This document shows, in pieces, positions 5,918-6,258 of a DNA stretch of 6,258 nucleotides. The notes beneath the pieces are model-generated. The model worked only from the letters and a program-made list of their open reading frames with translations. It did not search any database and was not told the DNA's origin. The stretch's first letter is position 1; each line of letters begins with the position of its first letter. The DNA is from an uncultured Clostridium sp. GTDB lineage: Bacteria > Bacillota > Clostridia > TANB77 > CAG-508. The DNA is taken from positions 1 to 6,258 of the forward strand of contig CAMCHB010000060.1 in the NCBI GenBank assembly GCA_945874585.1, read 5' to 3'. The translations under genes were made by a program, and so were the position numbers.

Positions 5918-6258
5918 GTGAGTATGGATACAAATTATTTGGATAATAACTACTTGGTATTAGTAGGAAAAGTAGCAAATGAGAAAAAATTTAGTCATGA
6001 GGTTTATGGAGAGAGATTTTATTTATTTGATATGGAAGTTCCACGTTTAAGTGGTGTGTCTGATGTGATTCCGATTACAATATCAGAAAGATTGCTTTCA
6101 GGGCTTGATTGTAGTGTTGGCAAAAGAATTTTAGTAAGAGGTCAATTCCGTTCTTATAATACATATGAAAATGGAAAAAATCGACTAGTTCTTACGGTAT
6201 TTGCAAAAGATATTGCATTAGATGAAACAGACGAAAATGAAGAAGCAAAAAAAGAATT
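5918..6258 (+). CDS. Single-stranded DNA-binding protein (OB-fold), 3' end outside window
   Basis: This is the first 113 codons of a protein that would bind and protect single-stranded DNA in the cytoplasm during replication, repair or recombination. The GTG start is fixed by a full AAGGAGG (5904-5910) 7 nt upstream; the next in-frame ATG (5924) is too far from it. The visible part is one OB-fold domain: strand LVLVGKVANEKKFSH (about 12-26), then FYLFDMEVPRLSG, DVIPITISERLL, a turn with VGKRILVRGQFRSYN and the last strand LVLTVFAKDI. The VPRLS and GQFRSYN motifs match a clostridial SSB branch in which, from memory, a second OB domain follows. An acidic linker (DETDENEEAKK) begins at about residue 101, consistent with such a continuation or a short tail. 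This is probably not the replicative SSB found between rpsF and rpsR, since neither gene is next to it. It has its own promoter and is a separate unit from the operon upstream. Confidence 0.82.
   Translation, partial: MSMDTNYLDNNYLVLVGKVANEKKFSHEVYGERFYLFDMEVPRLSGVSDVIPITISERLLSGLDCSVGKRILVRGQFRSYNTYENGKNRLVLTVFAKDIALDETDENEEAKKE

Overview
The window comes from an AT-rich, low-GC Gram-positive bacterium, most likely a clostridial Firmicute. This rests on purine-rich Shine-Dalgarno (SD) sites 6-8 nt before the starts, two GTG starts, short intergenic gaps, and protein families typical of Clostridia. All genes are on the + strand, and no RNA gene, CRISPR array or mobile element was seen.

Positions 1-2051 hold a two-component system. 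It starts with the C-terminal part of an OmpR-family response regulator cut by the left edge. A hairpin of only 8 bp and a 52-nt gap separate it from a membrane sensor histidine kinase. The kinase is split: its N-terminal half (533-949) and catalytic half (855-2051) lie in different frames, and a one-base change in or near the overlap would restore a protein of about 500 residues. The unit ends at a convincing rho-independent terminator (2052-2095).

Positions 2096-5720 look like a second operon behind an extended -10 promoter (around 2129). It contains an MTA/SAH/adenosine-type deaminase of the amidohydrolase superfamily, then after 21 nt a long-chain acyl-CoA synthetase-like adenylate-forming enzyme, then a small protein of unknown function. 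The small protein's C-terminal half resembles the central domain of Mur ligases but lacks the ATP-binding loop. Its SD and start codon sit inside a 16-bp hairpin (5190-5233), the most striking non-coding feature here.

Positions 5721-5917 are intergenic and carry an A-tract-rich, extended -10 promoter. It drives a GTG-started single-stranded DNA-binding (OB-fold) protein that runs off the right edge.

The three blocks do not form one obvious pathway. The first is signalling, the second joins nucleoside/SAM by-product salvage with acyl activation, and the third is DNA maintenance. The items most worth following up are the RBS-sequestering hairpin, the frame-split kinase and the Mur-ligase-like orphan protein.
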